From NCBI GenBank assembly GCA_050084515.1, contig CM114275.1, positions 1,612,001-1,676,000 of the forward strand: a stretch of DNA of 64,000 nucleotides. The letters are read 5' to 3'. Under the pieces are notes generated by a model. That model was not told where the DNA came from, ran no database searches, and saw only the letters and a list, made by a program, of their open reading frames with translations. The position numbers and the translations under genes are program-made. Shown here one piece after another: positions 57,610 through 64,000 of this stretch. The stretch is from Blasia pusilla. Its lineage: Eukaryota; Marchantiophyta; Marchantiopsida; Blasiales. Position 1 is the stretch's first letter. Each line of letters begins with the position of its first letter.

Positions 57610-57859
57610 GCCCCTTGCAACTTTGTCGTGCACATACACATCGCTACACAATCAACATCACTGGTCACATCTACACACCACACAACACCGATCTTCCCAA
57701 CACACGGGTCGATACACCCATAAAAGAAATACACTCAGACATATACATCAAGACCACGCAACCGTCCCCCTAGCTGGCTGTTGGGTCTCCCTAACTCAAG
57801 ATAACAGACATCACTTGTACCTGACATGATCTACTACTCTATACACATTTACCTCCGTC

Positions 57860-58500
57860 AGTGTCGTCATTCCCGCAACATCTCCCAACACATACTTGTG
57901 TGTGGATCTATCTCATCCATCTCCACGTAGAGATATTGATGTATCCAGATATCATCCTACAACAATGCAGCTACTCGCCATGTTGATCCCTCTGAAGAGA
58001 TCTAACACTCTCGCATCCTCTTCTAGAGGTTGCCACACAACAAGTATATGGTATCTAGAGATGCCAAGTTTCTAGTCCAAGAGCATGAATTTCTTCTGAT
58101 CCTTTCTACTCCAAGACATAGGCATGGCTCCATGCCTACCTCACAAGCTTGTCTACACTCCTTTACGACTGAACACTTGTACCCAACATTGGTAAATAGG
58201 TCTCTGCACGATGGGAAGAGACACCCACCATGGGATGTCTCCCCATGGGACTATCCACTATGGGAATTTTCTTTGCATGTGTGTTCCCCTACAACAACTC
58301 TCCTAGCTAGCTAACACCACATGTGAATGATGCTAACGTGGTCACTGTATTGTCACATGCTTGACCATCCCTACACCTTGCAAATTGCACCTGTAGATGG
58401 CTCACCCGTCCATCACCTGATTGCCACCTTGGCCGATAAGAAACCTTCTCCTTCCAAAAATCTAAGATGAAACCAAGGAGGTGCAACATTGTAATCCCTA
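57860..58500 (-). pseudogene. Methyltransferase N-terminal remnant of R3
   Basis: At about 57910-58015, read on the minus strand, the segment MREC*ISSEGSTW..HQYLYVEMDE lines up with VVDLFGGIST...HQYLYVESDD of R2, so motif I is present but destroyed by substitutions and stops. Further upstream are traces of the R2/R0 N-terminal region. This third copy supports the methyltransferase being ancestral to the family. Confidence 0.5.
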
Positions 58501-58594
58501 CCAACACATCATACAACCAATTGGCGTCGTAATCGCCCGAGAGCACATCATCGCACTATCTGACTCATGCTTTGGTTAGAGTCTCAACTAATTT

Positions 58595-58816
58595 CTATTG
58601 AGTCATATATTGTGTGGATGACACACTCCCAATAGAGTTTTTTATTTGACAGGGACAAGGCTCAGTGTTTCCTTTCCCTAACACCAATGGCAAACACGCT
58701 GTCTTCCCCAATATTAGGGGTTGTGCTTCTGAATCAAGTAGGACGTGTTGCGAGTGATAGACCATACCTATTGGACTAACCAAGCAAAACACTCCGGCTT
58801 GGTTATCCAACAACAT
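58595..58816 (-). pseudogene. Protease remnant of R3
   Basis: MLLDNQAGVFCLVSPIGMV and VLLDSEAQPLILGKTACL match the protease of R2 and R0. The active site is DSE instead of DSG. Confidence 0.6.
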
Positions 58817-59639
58817 TACATTTGTGGTGTCACCATGCCTTGCTCTTTTGCTGGCCTAGTTGGCATATCTACCAACGTTTCTACTACACCCTGCCATGAT
58901 TGAGTGGGGGACGTCCCGAGCACATGCTCTAAGGATAGGTCCACCACCTCCTCAACAACTACCTCTAAACGCAAGTCTCCTCTCCACACTCACACAACGT
59001 GGTGGAAAGTCGGAATACCTCTGTTGGTCCAACTCCCATCATTGCCAACTCCATGGTAGAAAACAATGGAGCTTGGCTTACCTAGTGGCCACCTCCAACA
59101 ATGTGGTTGACACTAGCTCCACCCGAGCCGGCAAAGGAGTCGTCTCTCTTACCCCTCATGACGTCGACGAAGTTGCCTCACCTATGGGCACTATTGGTTT
59201 CCTAGACACCATCGACGATGTGTGAAGTGCCTCTAACAACGTAAATGACTAGGGAAGTCTAGCCTTTTGCCCATTGGTTCCCTCCTGTGGATCTATCTCC
59301 GCCCCGCCTCTCAGTAGCTTGATCACTCTCGCAGCACCCTGAGTCACCACCGCAGTAGCCAGTACTTGTATTGCACTTCACATTAACCTCAACCATGTAT
59401 AATCCTCCCCTGCATACTAATACAACGTTGAGGCTAGAGCCACACTAGATACTCTCAACTCCATGCCTGTCATTGGTTGCATTGTCGTCATGACAACCAT
59501 CCTCTATTCCAACTAATCGGTGTGAGTGAGGAACGCTACATCGGCTATACATCTTCCATCTCCTCTCATTAGCGGTGGAATCCTACCACCACCATCATCA
59601 ACTCCTTGATCTCCACCAACTCTTTCACCCCTAGGCCCT

Positions 59640-60720
59640 TGGCCTACCTCTGGACGTAGCTCTTGGCAAAGATCAAAACCCTATCCCGATTGTCACCATA
59701 TCCGTGACAATGGTCACACTACAACTATGGTGGGGTCATCCTAGGTGGCTCTTGAACACTCGGAGACACCCTAGGCCCACTACCATGTTGTGGATAATCC
59801 CTCTCTCTATTGGGCCCACCACACATCCAATAAGCCATCACCAATCCGTGCGATAGGAAATGTATGTTGGTGTGGGTTGTTGCCTCATCGGCTCACAATA
59901 CCCAATTTGCTCTCTGGGTCCACGGGCCTGCTCTCGTGGTACTAGTGCATGCATGCTAGGGCACATATGAGGCTACTCCTACTCGTGGATCCATTGAATC
60001 TCGAGAAAATCTTGAGGCGACCATCTGCTCCTCACTCATGTTGAGCTCTACTCGCTCAGACAACTTGAAGACCACCTTCAATGTGGGCTTCTCTGTACGT
60101 GTGAAGCAACATCAAATCTCGGACTCTCCTCCATAGCTCATGGTGCAACACCTTGTACTAATATTGGGCTTACTATGCCTTAGTCACTCCATATGTGGCG
60201 ATGATCACTCGCCACATGCACGTGAATGCCTTTCTATGACTCTCATAAGCACCCGATCTCCACTAAATATCTCGTAGATTCTTCAGCTCGTCGATCCACA
60301 AGCCCTGGTAGCCCCTCCCCAACTTTCAAAAGAAATCCATTATAGGACTGAAAGTGGGTGGTGCTCTAGCATAAGAGGTCTCTGCCACCTCACCACCCGG
60401 ATTGCGATCCTCTCCATCTAGTCTCCACGCTAATGATGTAGGCCTCTCCCCTCTCACTATCCCATCATATGCCTTATGGCCACTAGCGGATACATACCCT
60501 GGAGCCCTATACATCTTGCAAGCTTCGATCTCTACTAAATATAAAGATCAGAACTCCATGTAGTCATCCATCAGAGGACCCTCTAAATGTTAGAACAAAC
60601 CCTTCCATACCATGAAAGGGTTGAATCGCGTAGGGGCTCGAATCTCCTTGAAGTCGCACCATGTGTCAAAATCCTGGATGAAATCGTCAAGATCTATGGT
60701 GCCTACCGCACCCTAGAAAC
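59640..60720 (-). pseudogene. Gag remnant of R3
   Basis: 60514-60326 contains MYRAPGYVSASGHKAYDGIV and PPTFSPIMDFF, nearly the same as R1 gag. Near 59690 a knuckle remnant CDHCHGYGDNRDR has lost the His and last Cys. The rest is read only in fragments. Confidence 0.6.
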
Positions 60721-61430
60721 GACACATGCCCTAGTGGCCCATGTCGTCCAGCTCCCTCCACGTGACATTGTCTCCATTTGCAATCTTGTCACTAGATCCG
60801 CTATCTAGTGATGACGATCCATCCACAGATGGGAGTCCGGGTGGTTCCTCACTCCACTCTGTGTCACTCCACCACTAGTGCTTGAACTACCTCATTCTTT
60901 CAAACCTTGGAAGAATTTCGTGATGACAACCCTGCCTCACACGCTCAAGAAATCAGACTGACCAAAATTCTTCCTCACTAGCTCACCTACGCTAATGCTA
61001 ATCCCGTGATGAAACATCCAATCTTACGCACACTCAACACTCAAGCTCATCTTGAGCCTCCCAAACTAGCTCAACTAAGCTACTGACACTCTCTGAGATC
61101 ATACACATAAACACTACTCCGGAAACCATCTTATATCCACAAACATGCTACTCATGCAAGGAGTCTACACTTATCACCATCGCTACACCCATCTAACCTA
61201 AGCTCCACTCGATACCCAACATCATCAATGACACAAGACAATTGCGGGAAAAGGGACTCGAATAGGTAACCAGAACACACCCGCCATCAGTCTACTCCAT
61301 GGTCAACCTTGATTGCTCCATGTGGAGCAGAAACCTTCACGACAGGAAAATCTCCTTCAACAGCACGTTGAACCTCCCGTTAGTGGATGCAGACTACCCA
61401 TTGGCATCGATGTACACATCTCCACCGCTA

Positions 61431-62511
61431 GCTAGCATCCCATCGTAAAACCCATCCATGCTCAAAAAACACTAAGTCTCATAAAATCTCTCAAACCAAC
61501 CTCATATATGTCACTTGTGAGGCTACGTGGTTATCCCTACTATGTTGACTACCCAACCACATTGTAGCTCCTACCACGTACTCTCCATCTCGTCCAACTC
61601 ACCTCATCCAACTCTTATCCAACTTGGTCTGTCAGATCCCCTCAGTCCATCCCTGGAATCGCAAACTTCTATCAAACCCTTACTCTCTACACTACTCTCA
61701 CGACTCCCTATGCTTGTGGTTTCCTTACCCCTTTGACCTAGCTACTCAAGTCCCAACTTGCGACTTCCTTTCTTCCTCATAAAGGCGGGCTTGCACGGCC
61801 TCCTTTGACCACTCTCTCTTTAGCGCCGGCCACTCCTTCCATTTCTTTACATACGCCCATCCACCGAAAGGGCTTCCTATGGAGCCCTCGGATGGGCGTT
61901 AGAGCCAAAGCCCTTGGCATTGAAAGCAAGCCCGGTCGCCCTACATGGACGGGTGCCCCCGCTTGGGCGGGTTAAACTTGGATTAGCTTAAACGGTAAAT
62001 AGGTTAGCTTAAGCGGGTTTAGGCTACACGGAAAATGTAAGCGCTTGCCTTTGGCCTCCGATATCCAGATGGGGATCCCCAAGCGAACCCAGCTTCGTCA
62101 TTTACCATGGTCATGACTACATAATGCATGTACATGCATCCATCATGGCTGCTCTTCGATCATGCCCCAGCCTCCATCATCATATGTGCCAAAATTCAAA
62201 TTTGAAAGGTTTAAAAAGTCCCGAGATAGGGCATTTCGTGGCGACCTCGTTTCTACTTGTCATGCCGCCCCGCCACTATGTGCTCCGATCGTCATGTCGC
62301 TGCTTTTTTCTGGTCGCTCTCCATCATACACCACTGCTCCATTGGGACTCCGCTGTTGTCCTTGTTTGCTCAGGTGATGTAGTTCTGATTCTGCTCATAT
62401 GTTTTTGTTTTGGTTGTTTCCGCACCTTTAGACGGATAGGATGTTTTGCCTTGATGTTCACCTTTGTGCGGATGCCGATGTTTTGATGTGTTTCCGCACC
62501 CTTGCTTGCAG
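61431..62511. other. Unassigned DNA
   Basis: No gene recognised. 61860-61905 contains the near-palindromic pair GCCCATCC..GGATGGGC. Mixed composition. Confidence 0.35.
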
Positions 62512-62734
62512 CGGATTTGCATTGGAGCTCCGAATCCCATACGGAGGTGATTCACGTTGTTTGTTTGAATCAAAAGCGATTGTAATGGCCCACGCTGGCA
62601 CTCCCTATCCATTCTCTCCACTGCAGATGTCGATGAGCTCAATCGATTCCAAATTGAACCGCCATTGCATCGACGGACCTCAGTCTCCTACTGCGGATGG
62701 AGAGTATCATCCCCTCCTCACACGCCAAATTTGA
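62512..62734 (+). other. Possible exon of an unidentified gene
   Basis: A good acceptor (CTTGCTTGCAG) precedes 73 open codons with balanced composition (LRIPYGGDSRCLFESKA, IVMAHAGTPYPFSPLQ) ending in TGA at 62732-62734. I recognise no family and no upstream exon could be joined. Equally possible is chance. Confidence 0.15.
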
Positions 62735-64000
62735 GGCCCTAGACATGGGCAAAAAGTATGGCTTTAACGCCCGTTCTTTAGGAGCATTTTTCATGCTTCG
62801 TACCCTATTGTTCAACAATAATGAATATTAGATTCTGATGGAAGAATCTGTACTGACCATGTTTCTTCCTTGCATCTACGGGCCCTTTATTGTTGCACGT
62901 TCTTCATATGCATCACACCGTCCAGCAAGAACAAAAATTAGTGTATGTGGAGTTGGAAACGCCCACAGTCCCCCACACTGAGTTTTTTGGTATATATTTG
63001 TCAACGCCGCGGCGCGCCTACTATCCGCTTCTATTTGCGTCCTCATCTTTTCAACCAGGATTTGTGTTTGCCTCACATTCGAGCGGAATGCGTTCTGCAT
63101 TAATCCTACAACAACCATTCCATATTCCTTATCCTGGGTAGAGTCCTTTCCACAGCCTATGGTTCCTATTAACGTTGCTACTCTGCTCCGCTCCTATTGG
63201 TCCATAGTGTTGATGAAAGAGCAGCAGTTGGCTCCAAGGCCCAGAAAACCTTATTATCTTTACAACTTCACACTATTTATTATTGAACATACATAACTAG
63301 AAATGTTGTTGCACTTGTATCAGTGTGGCTGGATCATTTTCTTTTTGTATCGGTAACTTGAGAATCAATTTCATTGCATATGGAATCCTAGCTGTAATCC
63401 CTCAAAGATCAAGTGGAATGGTGTCCTCAAAAAGTGGAGTACTTCCCACTACCAACAGGTAATTCGGGATTCGAATCCATGCCATGTGTATTTTTTTGAA
63501 CGATTTTTAGGATTTTTGGCATTGTGTTCACCACACAGAACATGTGGTTTTAGAGTAGCTTAAAATCCCGAAGAAAGGAATAGAAAATGGTTAAGTTCCG
63601 TGAGATAGTTCTGAATGGAGGATGACATTCACATATAATGGTAACCTAAGAATCATATCCTAGGTTACGATCACATGTGGTTCTCACACATAAGAAATTT
63701 TATTATGGACAACTTCATAAATATGCAAGGAACATAAACAAATATTTCGACCATTCTAGTGTACCGTGAAATGGTGTCCATCACATGCAGGTCACTGTCG
63801 ACAATTCAGAAGAAGTCATACTTTATATTGAACAAAATACAAAAAATAATATAATAAATACAATTCTCAAGCTCCTTTATGTCCCATTTCCAAAATGTAC
63901 ATGAAAATTTTGCGACAAAATTTTATCCATTACTTCCTAAAAAAATAGGAAGTCATGTGATTTTCAAAATTCTTGGTGCCTGCTCCACTTTCACCACGTG
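62735..64000. other. AT-rich DNA to the window end, nothing recognised
   Basis: Frames up to 83 codons lack motifs. A GGGATTCGAATCC word at about 63468 was considered as a tRNA T-arm and rejected. Confidence 0.35.

Larger units (their letters stand above)
57610..61430 (-). mobile_element. Ty3/gypsy fragment R3 lacking RT, integrase and PHD
   Basis: Order on the minus strand: leader with the GGGAAAAGGGACTCGAAT word (about 61240), gag (60720-59640), protease remnant (58816-58595), methyltransferase N-terminal region and motif I remnant (58500-57860), then directly the 3' tail starting with the GTCGTGCACATACACATCGC block (57830-57620). RT, RNase H, integrase and PHD are gone between about 57860 and 57840. 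No LTR was identified at either end. The copy is more decayed than R1 or R2. Confidence 0.65.

Noticed and set aside
63455-63500. tRNA-like T-arm GGGATTCGAATCC
   Set aside because: No matching acceptor, D or anticodon stems could be found around it.

Overview
The window looks like nuclear DNA of a land plant. The evidence is three multi-exon, organelle- or cytosol-type plant genes with GT-AG introns, embedded in nested and decayed plant transposons (Ty3/gypsy, Ty1/copia, hAT, CACTA/Ptta, MITEs, and a non-LTR element with a restriction-like endonuclease). The transposon set fits a seed-free plant (lycophyte, fern) or another early-diverging lineage better than a typical crop genome, but the sequence alone does not settle the species. 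No rRNA, tRNA, CRISPR or organellar insertion was recognised.

Host genes. (1) 2667-4294 (+): a two-exon chloroplast rubredoxin of the RBD1 type, with a transit-like N-terminus, one [Fe(Cys)4] rubredoxin fold and a C-terminal membrane anchor. (2) 5960-8351 (-): a seven-exon pirin (cupin) gene. (3) 42621-45222 (-): a six-exon pirin paralogue. All splice junctions of the three genes could be placed so that the reading frames stay open. The two pirins share every intron but one and are probably an old local duplication, later separated by about 34 kb of transposons.

Transposon layout. 1-344, 13491-13570, 21400-21747, 49062-49203 and 51833-52121 hold short hAT-like elements built from repeated GGACAT/ATGTCC words; the last has an exact 8-bp target duplication. 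1397-2130 holds two copies of a long-TIR MITE. 11010-11743 is the 3' end of a Ty1/copia element. 11744-13480 (R0), 14108-20337 (R1), 30507-41023 (R2) and 57610-61430 (R3) are decayed copies of one unusual Ty3/gypsy family on the minus strand. 20972-22891 is a broken hAT transposase and 24039-25810 a Ptta/En-Spm-type ORF. 52930-56320 is a degraded non-LTR element with a restriction-like endonuclease.

Most notable. Put together, the gypsy copies describe an element with the order gag (CCHC knuckle), protease, C5-cytosine DNA methyltransferase, reverse transcriptase, RNase H, integrase, C-terminal PHD finger. It would therefore carry both a DNA-methylation writer and a chromatin-reader domain. 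Every copy here is dead: stops, frameshifts and internal deletions remove different parts of each. The methyltransferase of R2 is broken exactly where its catalytic Pro-Cys should be.
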